Positions 23,494 to 33,570 of a stretch of DNA of 64,000 nt are shown piece after piece. Source of the DNA: Microlunatus panaciterrae. Lineage in GTDB: Bacteria > Actinomycetota > Actinomycetes > Propionibacteriales > Propionibacteriaceae. The stretch spans positions 2,356,001-2,420,000 of the forward strand of contig NZ_JAFBCF010000001.1 of assembly GCF_016907535.1 (NCBI RefSeq), written 5' to 3'. The notes beneath the pieces are model-generated. The model ran no database searches. It saw only the letters and a list, made by a program, of their open reading frames with translations, and was not told the DNA's origin. The first letter of the stretch is position 1; every line of letters starts with the position of its first letter. Position numbers and translations under genes: made by a program.

Positions 23494-25788
23494 TCAGACG
23501 ACGGCCGGCCTCGCCGTCTCGCAAAGAGCAGCCAGCAGCAGCATGGCCGCCTGCTTGTCGAGCATCTGATTCGCGTTCCCGCACTTCGGCGAGACGACGC
23601 AGGACGGGCAGCCGCTCGCACACTCGCAGGAGCGGAGTCGTTCCAGTGTCGCCGGCAGCCACTGCCCGGCGACCTCGTACCCCCGCTCGGCGAAGCCGGC
23701 ACCGCCCGCCTGACCGTCGTGGACGAACACGGTCAGGGTCTGGGTGTCTGGGTGGTCCAGCATCGACAGGCCACCGATGTCCCAGCGGTCGCAGGGGGCG
23801 AACATCGGCAGCAGCCCGATCGCGGTGTGCTCGGCGGCATGGGCGGCGCCGGCCAGCTGGGTGGGGTTCAGGTGTCTGCCGATCGCGGCCGGATCGAGCG
23901 TCCACCACATGCCTGTCGTGCGCATCCTCCGCTCCGGAAGGTCGAGTGCTGTCTCGTCCCAGACGTCACCGGTCACCTCGTCCCGGCGGAGATAGCCCAC
24001 GACCTGCGACGAGACGTCGACCTCGCCGAAGTGCACGGCGCCGCGGCCGAACGCGCGGGTGCGACGTTCGGCGACGATGCTGATGCCGGCATGCACCCGG
24101 GGCTGGGTGTAGTAGCCCGGACGGGCCGGGCGGACCATGGCCTCGCCGGCCGCCAGGTCCAGCTCCTCGCACAGGTAGGTGTCTCCCTGATGCAGGTAGA
24201 CCGCACCGGGGTGGACTGTCCCGTCAGCGGCAGCCGGATCGACGTGGCCGATCACCCGCCCGGTGTCGATCTCGACGATCTCGACGGCCTTCCCGCCCAT
24301 CGCCCGCAGGTCGATGTGGTCGACGGCGCGGTCGGTCCTGGTCCAGAACCACCCGGTGGGCCGGCGCCGAAGCGTCTGTTGAGCGACCAGTCGATCCAGC
24401 AGGGCTGGCATGCTGGGCCCGAAGTAGACCTGGTCGGCGGGGGTGAGCGGGATCTCCTGGGCGGCCGCAGCGAGGTGCGGCCCGAGCACGTACGGGTTGT
24501 CGGCGTGCAGCACCGTGGCCTCGACCGGTGTGGCCAGCAGCAGTTCGGGATGGTCGAAGAGATAGGCGTCCAGCGGCTGCTGGCGTGCGATCAGCACCAC
24601 AGTCGCATCGGCACCGCTCCGGCCGGCCCGTCCCGCCTGCTGCCACAGGGCCGCCCTGGTCCCAGGGAAGCCGGAGATGATCACCGCGTCCATCCCGGCG
24701 ATATCGACTCCCAGCTCGAGCGCGTTGGTGGCGGCGACGCCGCGCAGGGTGCGATCCTGCAGGGCGCGCTCCAGCGCCCGCCGGTCGGCGGCGAGGTAGC
24801 CGCTGCGGTAGGCCTCGACCCGAGCATGGCCGCTGCTCAGGTCCTGGGCCCGGACCGCCACCAGCTCGGCCATCTTCCGGGAGCCGATGAAGGCGAGCGT
24901 CTGGCGGTCCTCGTCAACCAGCCGCGCGAGCAGCATCGCCGCGTCATCGTCGGCGGCGCCGTCCGGCTCCCAGAGAACCATTCGGAGTGCCCCATGGGGC
25001 GAGGAGTCGTGGTCGACCAGACTGATCTGATCCGCGCTGACCCCGACCAGCTCGGCCGCTGCCTCGCTGGCGTTGGTGCTCGTCGCCGAGGCCAGCACAA
25101 AGGTGGGGTCCGAACCGTACGCTGCGCAGATCCGCCGCAGCCGCCGGATCACCGCCGCCACCTGGGCGCCGAACACGCCTCGGTAGCGATGGCACTCGTC
25201 GATCACCACGTAGCGCAGCGAGGACAGGAACGCTCCCCACCGCGCGTGTTGCGGCAGCAGCGACCGGTGCAGCATGTCGGGGTTGGTCAGGATGGAGCTG
25301 GCGTGCTCACGGGCCCAGTCGCGCTCGGGGCGTTCGGTGTCGCCATCCAGCGTCGCCACCGACCAGGAGTCCAGGCCGAACTCGGTGCAGACCCGGAGCT
25401 GGTCGTGGGCCAGCGCCTTCGTCGGTGCCAGGTACAGCGAGGTGTGCGGACGTCGGGGCCGCACGAGCTGCTCGCGTACCGTCGCCGGTACCACCCCGGC
25501 GGTCGCCTCCGGCCCGCCGTAGCAGGCGGCCATCACCGGCAGCAGATAGCTGAGCGTCTTGCCGGACGCCGTGCCGGTGGAGACGACAGTGTGCCGACCA
25601 GCGAACAGGTTCTCCGCCACCTCCACCTGGTGCCGCCAGGGAGCGACGATGCCCTGCTGCTGGCAGGCCTGGCGGATCGGTGCGGGCAGCCATCTCGGCC
25701 AGTCGGCCACCGATCCGGTCCGGGCTGGCCGACTGTGGACGTGCCGGACCTGGGGGGAGTCCACCAGCCAGGAGGTGTCGGTGGTCAT
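23494..25788 (-). CDS. DEAD/DEAH-box helicase with C-terminal DUF1998 cysteine domain (MrfA/YprA-like)
   Basis: A 764-residue superfamily 2 helicase. Motif I is STGTASGKTLSYLLP (K77), motif Ia region LYLAPTKALAHDQL, motif II VIDECHRYRGVFG, motif III LASATSTN. Domain 2 has VAYRSGYLA-like and VAATNALELGVDIAGMDAVIISGFPGTRAALWQQAGRAGRSG motifs. The C-terminal MZB domain carries the cysteine cluster CECASGCPSCVVSPKCGN. In Bacillus subtilis this architecture (MrfA) repairs mitomycin C damage; the mycobacterial counterpart is Rv3649. Its position between tad genes and topA is conserved. It is followed leftward, after 39 bases, by the LapA-like gene's start region. Confidence 0.92.
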   Translation of the reverse strand: MTTDTSWLVDSPQVRHVHSRPARTGSVADWPRWLPAPIRQACQQQGIVAPWRHQVEVAENLFAGRHTVVSTGTASGKTLSYLLPVMAACYGGPEATAGVVPATVREQLVRPRRPHTSLYLAPTKALAHDQLRVCTEFGLDSWSVATLDGDTERPERDWAREHASSILTNPDMLHRSLLPQHARWGAFLSSLRYVVIDECHRYRGVFGAQVAAVIRRLRRICAAYGSDPTFVLASATSTNASEAAAELVGVSADQISLVDHDSSPHGALRMVLWEPDGAADDDAAMLLARLVDEDRQTLAFIGSRKMAELVAVRAQDLSSGHARVEAYRSGYLAADRRALERALQDRTLRGVAATNALELGVDIAGMDAVIISGFPGTRAALWQQAGRAGRSGADATVVLIARQQPLDAYLFDHPELLLATPVEATVLHADNPYVLGPHLAAAAQEIPLTPADQVYFGPSMPALLDRLVAQQTLRRRPTGWFWTRTDRAVDHIDLRAMGGKAVEIVEIDTGRVIGHVDPAAADGTVHPGAVYLHQGDTYLCEELDLAAGEAMVRPARPGYYTQPRVHAGISIVAERRTRAFGRGAVHFGEVDVSSQVVGYLRRDEVTGDVWDETALDLPERRMRTTGMWWTLDPAAIGRHLNPTQLAGAAHAAEHTAIGLLPMFAPCDRWDIGGLSMLDHPDTQTLTVFVHDGQAGGAGFAERGYEVAGQWLPATLERLRSCECASGCPSCVVSPKCGNANQMLDKQAAMLLLAALCETARPAVV

Positions 25789-25790
25789 GC

Positions 25791-26921
25791 TCAGGCGCTG
25801 CGCCCGAGGTCCAGGTAGGAGGGCCGGACCGTCTGCTCGGGCCAGGCACCGCGGACGTACTGGGCCGGGTAGGGCGACTCCGTCGTGGGCAGCCCGAGCT
25901 CGGCCGCGGCCCGCTGCGGCCAGGCCGGCTCGCGCAGCGCCGCCCGGGCCAGCAGCACCGCATCGGCCTGGCCGGACGCGACGATGTCGGCCGCCTGGCC
26001 AGGCTCGGTGATCAGGCCGACGGCCGCCGTCGGAAGGCCGCTGATGGTGCGGACCTGCTGGGCCAGCGGCACCTGGTAGCCGGGGCCGACCGGGATCGGC
26101 GCCGAGGCCACATTGCCGCCACTGGAAATGTCGACCAGGTCCACCCCCTCATCGGCCAGCCAGCCGGCCACCTCGGCCGTGTCGTCGACCGTCCAGCCGT
26201 CCTCCGTCCAGTCCGTACCGGAGAACCGGACGAACAGGGGCTTCGTCGCCGGCCAGGTCTCCCGTACGGCACGCACCACGTCGATCAGCAGCCGGGCGCG
26301 GTTGGCCAGCGACCCACCGTAGGAGTCGGTGCGCCGGTTCGAGAGCGGGGAGAGGAACTCGTGCAGCAGGTAGCCGTGCGCAGCATGCAGCTCGGCGACG
26401 GCAAACCCGGCGCGGTCGGCGCGCGCGGCTGCGGCGCTGAAGTCGGCCACCACCTGGTCGATCCCGGCCTGGTCCAGAGCCGACGGAGTGGCGTAGGAGT
26501 CGAACGGGAGGGCGGACGGGGCCACGGTCCGCCATCCGCCTTCAGCCAGCGGCACCGTTCCGTGGCCGTGCTGGCGGAAGGAGAAGGTCGACGCCTTCCG
26601 CCCGGCGTGAGCCAACTGGATGCCGGGCACTGCGCCCTGGGCCGAAATGAAGGCCGCGATCCGGGCCCAGGCGGCGGCCTGGTCGTCGTTCCAGATACCG
26701 GCATCGTGCACGCTGATGCGGCCCTCGGGGGACACCGCCGCGGCCTCGGTCAGCACCAGGCCGAAACCTCCGGTCGCTCGCGCACCCAGATGCACCAGAT
26801 GCCAGTCGCCGGGCATCCCATCGCGCTCCAGGCACGAGTACTGGCACATCGGCGCCAGCCAGATCCTGTTCGGGATGGTCACATCACGCAAGGTCATCGG
26901 GTCGAAAAGAGAAAGAGGCAC
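25791..26921 (-). CDS. NADH:flavin oxidoreductase, old yellow enzyme (YqjM-like)
   Basis: A 376-residue FMN-dependent ene-reductase. The N-terminus RDVTIPNRIWLAPMCQYSC contains the Cys that tunes FMN in the thermophilic-like/YqjM class. IQLAHAGRKAS carries the substrate-binding His pair region, and LHAAHGYLLHEFLSPLSNRRTDSYGGSLANR is the family signature. The C-terminal GLITEPGQAADIVASGQADAVLLARAALREP binds the FMN phosphate. It reduces activated C=C bonds using NAD(P)H. The stop lies two bases before the helicase start, so both are probably co-transcribed. The physiological substrate is not evident. Confidence 0.93.
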   Translation of the reverse strand: MPLSLFDPMTLRDVTIPNRIWLAPMCQYSCLERDGMPGDWHLVHLGARATGGFGLVLTEAAAVSPEGRISVHDAGIWNDDQAAAWARIAAFISAQGAVPGIQLAHAGRKASTFSFRQHGHGTVPLAEGGWRTVAPSALPFDSYATPSALDQAGIDQVVADFSAAAARADRAGFAVAELHAAHGYLLHEFLSPLSNRRTDSYGGSLANRARLLIDVVRAVRETWPATKPLFVRFSGTDWTEDGWTVDDTAEVAGWLADEGVDLVDISSGGNVASAPIPVGPGYQVPLAQQVRTISGLPTAAVGLITEPGQAADIVASGQADAVLLARAALREPAWPQRAAAELGLPTTESPYPAQYVRGAWPEQTVRPSYLDLGRSA

Positions 26922-27076
26922 CCTCCCAGGGTGTCACGACTCTAAAGTGTCAATTGACGGCCATGTTTCTCTGGAATGGACCCGATCGAGCGGACCACCT
27001 GTATATCTGGTTAGACTCCGGCATGGTTCACGCCATGGATGGGGCGTGCTATTTCTCAGCTTTCAGGAGTTTCTCT

Positions 27077-29458
<2,382 letters not shown>

Positions 29459-29478
29459 CCCAAGCACGACCCTGACGT

Positions 29479-29508
29479 GAAGGCCCTGCCCCTCCGGGCG
29501 GGGCCTTC
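29479..29508 (+). terminator. Intrinsic terminator-like hairpin after hppA
   Basis: gaaggccctgccc (29479-29491) pairs with 29496-29508 through a 13-bp stem with one G-U wobble and a 4-base loop, 20 bases after the hppA stop. Confidence 0.85.
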
Positions 29509-29633
29509 AGTCGTCTGCTGCCCCGTCGACACCCGGGCCGCCGCTTCGTGGCTCCGCTGACTGGAGGCCCGGGCCGGCCACATGACGTACAAAACTGTCA
29601 CTCAGCGTGGCAGATTTCCCTGGCTTCGTGACT

Positions 29634-29657
29634 GTTTCCCAAGTCGACTTGGGAAAC
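29634..29657. promoter_or_regulatory. Perfect 24-bp palindrome
   Basis: The half-site gtttcccaagtc is followed directly by its exact reverse complement, giving a 24-base perfect palindrome in the 350-base gap between hppA and the CPBP protease gene. It has a lower GC content than its surroundings. It may be a dimeric repressor operator for the downstream gene, whose start is 152 bases away. Confidence 0.6.
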
Positions 29658-29665
29658 CGACACCA

Positions 29666-29707
29666 CCGAGGCCGACACCCCCGACACCGAGGCCGACACC
29701 CCCGACA
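29666..29707. repeat. 21-bp direct tandem repeat next to the palindrome
   Basis: The unit ccgaggccgacacccccgac plus a is present twice exactly (29666-29686, 29687-29707), and partial copies (ccgacaccaccgagg) flank it on both sides from 29658 to 29722. No plausible protein reads through it. The remaining gap between hppA and the protease gene shows nothing else. Confidence 0.8.
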
Positions 29708-29808
29708 CCGACACCACCGAGGACGACAGGGGCGGGCCCAGCGGGGATCTCCACAGATGTGCCGGGGAGGGTGGCGAGGTTGGGCAGCGATGAAACACTG
29801 GAGGCGCG

Positions 29809-30984
29809 ATGACTACCGATGACCACGGCCCGCAGTGGCCGCAGACCGAGCCGCCGGACCGTCCGACCGACGCCACCTGGGCGCCCATCCCCGGGCCTGC
29901 CCCGCGGCAGCCGTACGGTGATCCCGGCTACGGGCAGCTGCAGCCGTACGGGCCACCGCCGGGATATCCGGCGATGCCGGCCCCCGGCTTGCCGATGCCG
30001 ACGGCCAAGCCCAGCGCGCTGCCCGACGGACCGCGCGAATACCAGCAGATGCTGCGAGGACCGCGACACCGGTGGTGGCGACCGCTGCTGTCGCTGCTGC
30101 TGTTCGCGGTGATCGCCTTCCTGCTGATCCAGCTGGTGTTCCCAGTCGTGCTGCTGATCGGGGTGGCGCTGGGCGAACCGCATCCACTGCGTTGGGCACT
30201 GGACACGCTCGCGGTGCAGAAGAACATGTCCGCCACCGGCTTCCTGGCGACCAACCTCTCGCTCATCGTGCTGATCCCGGCGGCGATGCTGGCGATCTGG
30301 ATCGCTCACCGCATCCGGCCACGCTTCCTGTCGTCCGTGGCCGGCGGGCTGCGCTGGCGGTGGCTGCTCCGCTGCGTGCTGATCACGGTGCCCGTCTGGC
30401 TGGTCTATATGACGATCTCGCTGCTGGTCGAGCCGCAGAGTGGCGCGCGCCCGGCCCACTGGGTGCTGCTGCTGGTGATGGTCGTACTGATGACCCCGCT
30501 GCAGGCGGCGGGTGAGGAGTACGCGTTCCGCGGCTTCGTGCTGCAGAGCATCGGCTCCTGGTTCCGCCACCCGATTGTTGCGCTCGTCGTCCCGATGGTG
30601 CTGTCGGTCGGCGCCTTCGCGGCGGCCCACGGCAGTCCGAACTTCTGGGTGCTCGCCGACCTCGGGCTGTTCGCCGTCGTCGCTGCGATCGCCACCTGGC
30701 GCACCGGCGGATTGGAGGCGGGCATCGCCATCCATGCCGTGAACAACATGTCCGTCTTCTTCACCGTGATCCTGTTCGGCGGCTGGGAGGACGCGTTCGT
30801 CGGCGAGAACACCACCAGCACGCCTCTTGCGCTGGGCATCTCGGCCCTCGTCAACGGCGTGGCGCTGGCGCTGATCCTCTGGCAGGCCAAGCGGGCCGGC
30901 ATCCAGCGGCTCTACCAGCCGACGGTGACGTCGCCGCCGACCGGGGAGGCCCGAGCGCTCGCCACTGCTCGGCTCGACAGCTGA
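29809..30984 (+). CDS. CPBP-family intramembrane glutamic endopeptidase
   Basis: A 391-residue membrane protein with a Pro/Gly/Tyr-rich cytoplasmic N-terminus (about 85 residues, including repeated QPYG/PYGPPPGYP) and roughly eight helices. The CPBP/Abi motifs are complete: motif 1 AAGEEYAFRGFV (E-E-x-x-x-R), motif 2 AFAAAHG, and motif 3 IAIHAVNN (H-x-x-x-N). These are the catalytic residues of Rce1-like proteases. The start has TGGAGGC just upstream. Some members process peptides or give immunity to bacteriocins; no bacteriocin gene is adjacent, so the role here is open. Confidence 0.92.
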   Translation: MTTDDHGPQWPQTEPPDRPTDATWAPIPGPAPRQPYGDPGYGQLQPYGPPPGYPAMPAPGLPMPTAKPSALPDGPREYQQMLRGPRHRWWRPLLSLLLFAVIAFLLIQLVFPVVLLIGVALGEPHPLRWALDTLAVQKNMSATGFLATNLSLIVLIPAAMLAIWIAHRIRPRFLSSVAGGLRWRWLLRCVLITVPVWLVYMTISLLVEPQSGARPAHWVLLLVMVVLMTPLQAAGEEYAFRGFVLQSIGSWFRHPIVALVVPMVLSVGAFAAAHGSPNFWVLADLGLFAVVAAIATWRTGGLEAGIAIHAVNNMSVFFTVILFGGWEDAFVGENTTSTPLALGISALVNGVALALILWQAKRAGIQRLYQPTVTSPPTGEARALATARLDS

Positions 30985-31001
30985 CGCTGCTGGCGGCAAG
31001 C

Positions 31002-31904
31002 TCAGACGGCGCCGCCCTGGGGGCCGGTGCCACTCAATGCCCAGCGGATCAGACCGGTCACGGCCGCAGCCAGCGGTCGGGACAGCAGCCGATCGGCGAT
31101 CGGTGTGGATGGCAGCCGGAGCTCGGTCCGCGCCCAGGACGGCAGCAGGGCCACTGCGGCCCCTACCAGCGGCGCGTACGCGGGTCGGGCCAGTCTCGGC
31201 AGTGGTGGATCGGAGATGAGCAGGTCGGCCGCCTCCTGCGCCTGCGCGGTCCAGCGCAGCTGCGACCGATACGACGTGAGAACGGCGTCGAGCTCCGCCA
31301 CCGTCCGGGGTGGTTCGAGCACTCCCAGCTTGCCGGCGACCAGCGCGCTCTGGGCCACATAGGTATCGCAGCCCTCAGCGGTCAGGGGACGCCGACCGAA
31401 GGCCTGATGGGCGCTCAGGAAGCTGTCCACCTCCGCGGCATGCACCCAGGCCAGCAGCTGGGGGTCGTCGGCGCGGTACGGCCTGCCGTCAGGGGCGACA
31501 CCGCTGATCGAGGCGTGGATGCGGTTGAGCCGGTCGATCCGCTGTTCGGCGGCGTCGACCGGACCATAGGTGGTGAAGGCCAGGAAGTGGCTGATCCGTT
31601 GCAGCCTGCCCCACGGATCGCCCCGGTAGCCGGAGTGCTCGTGCACCCCCCACATCGCGACGGGGTGCAGCGACTGCAGCAGCAGGGCACGGATCCCGCC
31701 AATGAACATCGAGGTATCGGCATGCACCTGCCAGATCGGGTCAGCCTCGACGAACCAACGCTCGCCGGGCGCGTACCAGATCCGGGCGTGCACCTCCTCG
31801 AAGTCCTTCCCGGCGATCCTGTTGCGTACGGCCCGGGCAACGCTGGCCCGGGGCCGGTCCAGCAGGTCCGATTCGAAGATCGCACTGCCGAGTGTCGGGG
31901 TCAC
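31002..31904 (-). CDS. Oxygenase MpaB family / DUF2236 protein
   Basis: A 300-residue protein matching the DUF2236 (latex-clearing-protein/MpaB-like) family: the N-terminal LGSAIFESDLL, then VHARIWYAPGERWFVEADPIWQVHADTSMFIGGIRALLLQSLHPVAMWGVHEHSGYRGDPWGRLQRI. The conserved HP and HxxYxxDPWGRLxRT-like motifs probably hold heme. Then comes DPQLLAWVHAAEVDSFL with another conserved His. The GTG at 31904 was chosen because a longer frame would run through the divergent neighbour, and TACGAT lies seven bases before the GTG. Physiological function is unknown in most members. Confidence 0.88.
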   Translation of the reverse strand: MTPTLGSAIFESDLLDRPRASVARAVRNRIAGKDFEEVHARIWYAPGERWFVEADPIWQVHADTSMFIGGIRALLLQSLHPVAMWGVHEHSGYRGDPWGRLQRISHFLAFTTYGPVDAAEQRIDRLNRIHASISGVAPDGRPYRADDPQLLAWVHAAEVDSFLSAHQAFGRRPLTAEGCDTYVAQSALVAGKLGVLEPPRTVAELDAVLTSYRSQLRWTAQAQEAADLLISDPPLPRLARPAYAPLVGAAVALLPSWARTELRLPSTPIADRLLSRPLAAAVTGLIRWALSGTGPQGGAV

Positions 31905-31911
31905 GCCTGTG

Positions 31912-31921
31912 ATCGTACGCT
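31912..31921. promoter_or_regulatory. Overlapping divergent -10 boxes for two leaderless genes
   Basis: Only 24 bases separate the two divergent start codons. TACGCT (31916-31921, plus) ends seven bases before the ATG at 31929, and TACGAT (31917-31912, minus) ends seven bases before the GTG at 31904. The boxes share their TA pair, so the two promoters should be mutually exclusive. Confidence 0.6.
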
Positions 31922-31928
31922 GGGCCCC

Positions 31929-32966
31929 ATGAGCGACGGATCCGGTGAGCGCAGGCTGTCCGCCCCCGAGGAGTCCTGGGTCGAGCAGGCAGACGCGGTG
32001 GACTGGTTCACCCGACCGCGGCGGAACCTGGACAGCCGCTCTCCGCACGACCGTAGGTACGAGGGCGGCTCACTGAACGTCTGCTACAACGCGCTGGACC
32101 GGCACATCATCCGCGGCCGAGCCGACGAGCCGGCGCTGATCTTCCACTCGGCCATTCCCGGGGAGCGCAGCTCCTTCAGCTTCGCCGAGCTGTTGGACCG
32201 GGTGGCGCGGCTCGGCGGGGCACTGAGCGGGCTGGGCGTACGCCGCGGAGACCGGGTCATCATCCAGCTCCCGAGGATTGCCGAGGCGGTGATGGCGATG
32301 CTGGCCTGTGCCCGGATCGGAGCCGTTCACTCGGTCGTCGACGCCGGGGCTGCGCCGAGCGAGCTCACCGACAGGGTCGATGACGCCAGGCCCACGGTGG
32401 TCGTGGCGGCCTCCTGTGGCCTGGCTGGGGAGCAGGTAGTGGAGTACAAGCCGATGCTGGACGCCGCCCTGGCGAACGCGAACCACGGACCCGACCACTG
32501 CATCATCGTGCAACGACACCAGGCGCGGGCCGAGCTCAGCGGCCCGCGCGATCTCGACTTCCGCCAGCTGATGCGGCCGGGAGCCTTCGAGCCGGCAGCC
32601 TGCGTGGCGGTGGCCGCCGAAGACCCGCTCGACATCCTCTACACCTCCGGCATCAGCGGAAGACCGCAAGGCATCGTCCGGGACACCGGCGGGCAGGCGG
32701 TCGCGCTGTGCCATTCGATGCGCGTCAGCCATGACATCCATCCTGGCGAGGTGGTCTACACCACCACCGAAGCGGCCCGGGCGGAGCCGGCGTACGACTA
32801 CGCACCGCTGCTGGTCGGCGCGACCGTGCTGCTGCACGAGGGCGAGCCGGTCGGACCCCAGGATGACGACGGGTTCGCGAAGCTGGTCGAGGAGCACCGT
32901 GCCAAGGTGCTCACCGCGACCTGCGGTCCCTCCATCCCAGACGTCAGCCCCTCCTCGAGACGCTGA
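31929..32966 (+). CDS. C-terminally truncated PrpE/Acs-like acyl-CoA synthetase homologue
   Basis: A 345-residue protein that aligns by eye with the first half of propionyl/acetyl-CoA synthetases (full length about 620-650): an N-terminal WFTRPRRNLDSR, LNVCYNALDRHI, and IIQLPRIAEAVMAMLACARIGAVHSVV. The P-loop at residues 238-248 reads YTSGISGRPQG in place of YTSGTTGRPKG, so the phosphate-binding Thr and Lys are changed. The DVGWVxGHSY segment is replaced, and the protein ends soon after KVLTATCGPS without the core, hinge or catalytic-lysine domain. It is probably a non-catalytic remnant; the reading frame and codon use are intact over 1 kb. No second-frame continuation was found. Confidence 0.75.
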   Translation: MSDGSGERRLSAPEESWVEQADAVDWFTRPRRNLDSRSPHDRRYEGGSLNVCYNALDRHIIRGRADEPALIFHSAIPGERSSFSFAELLDRVARLGGALSGLGVRRGDRVIIQLPRIAEAVMAMLACARIGAVHSVVDAGAAPSELTDRVDDARPTVVVAASCGLAGEQVVEYKPMLDAALANANHGPDHCIIVQRHQARAELSGPRDLDFRQLMRPGAFEPAACVAVAAEDPLDILYTSGISGRPQGIVRDTGGQAVALCHSMRVSHDIHPGEVVYTTTEAARAEPAYDYAPLLVGATVLLHEGEPVGPQDDDGFAKLVEEHRAKVLTATCGPSIPDVSPSSRR

Positions 32967-33059
32967 CCGGGCGCCTCCTGAGCCGGATCGTGCCATTCGG
33001 CCCTGGTAGCGGCGGGCAGCGCGCGCCTACTGTGACAGCGGAGCCATGGGGAGGCAGTG

Positions 33060-33530
33060 ATGAGCTACGAGGTGCAGATCGTGGACGAGCCGGGACGCCA
33101 TTTGGCGGTGACCAGATACTCGGCCCGGCCAGAGGAGATGGGCCGGCTGGTGGGGCAGGCCTTCGGGACGGTGATGGCCTACCTGTCCAGCAAGGGCATC
33201 AACCCGAGCGGGCCGGCCGTGAGCTACTACACGATGGTGGGGGATCACTTCGACGTCACCTCCGGCTTCCTGGTCGACGCCCCGATCGAAGGTGACCGCA
33301 CCGTTGTCCCGCTGCAGCTGCCAGCGGGACCGGTGGCGACCACGACGCACATCGGGCCCTACCAGGACCTCGGCAAGGCGTATGAGGCCCTCCAGGAGTC
33401 TGCCAGACAGCGGGGCCTACTCGTCGATACCGCGGGGCCGATGTGGGAGGAGTACTGGAGCGGCCCGGAGACAGCTCCGGAACAGACCCGCACGACGGTG
33501 TTCTGGCCCGTGCAGGTGGCGCCCTCCTGA
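33060..33530 (+). CDS. GyrI-like / AraC effector-binding domain protein
   Basis: A 156-residue single-domain protein of the SOUL/GyrI-like fold: EVQIVDEPGRHLAVTRY at the start, PAVSYYTMVGDHFDVTSGFLVDAPI in the middle, and VATTTHIGPYQDLGKAYEALQESARQRGLLV followed by MWEEYWSGPE. The G-P-Y-x-x-L and W-E-x-Y motifs are characteristic of the ligand-binding domain seen in AraC/BmrR regulators. There is no DNA-binding domain, so it is a stand-alone binding protein. The ATG at 33060 follows GGGGAGG by five bases. Confidence 0.88.
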   Translation: MSYEVQIVDEPGRHLAVTRYSARPEEMGRLVGQAFGTVMAYLSSKGINPSGPAVSYYTMVGDHFDVTSGFLVDAPIEGDRTVVPLQLPAGPVATTTHIGPYQDLGKAYEALQESARQRGLLVDTAGPMWEEYWSGPETAPEQTRTTVFWPVQVAPS

Positions 33531-33570
33531 GAGGGCCCGCCCGCCCTCTGGCAGGTGCAGCAGAGCCGCC

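Noticed and set aside
23719-25818. Long open frame on the plus strand opposite the helicase
   Set aside because: Low-complexity composition and no motif, while the helicase on the other strand has all superfamily motifs.
26954-27076. Upstream ATG for the pyrophosphatase
   Set aside because: The extra N-terminus (FLWNGPDRADHLYIW) is unlike the family, whereas AGGAG precedes the ATG at 27077.
31905-32048. Upstream extension of the MpaB-like gene
   Set aside because: It would run through the divergent gene; the conserved N-terminus and a -10 box point to the GTG at 31904.
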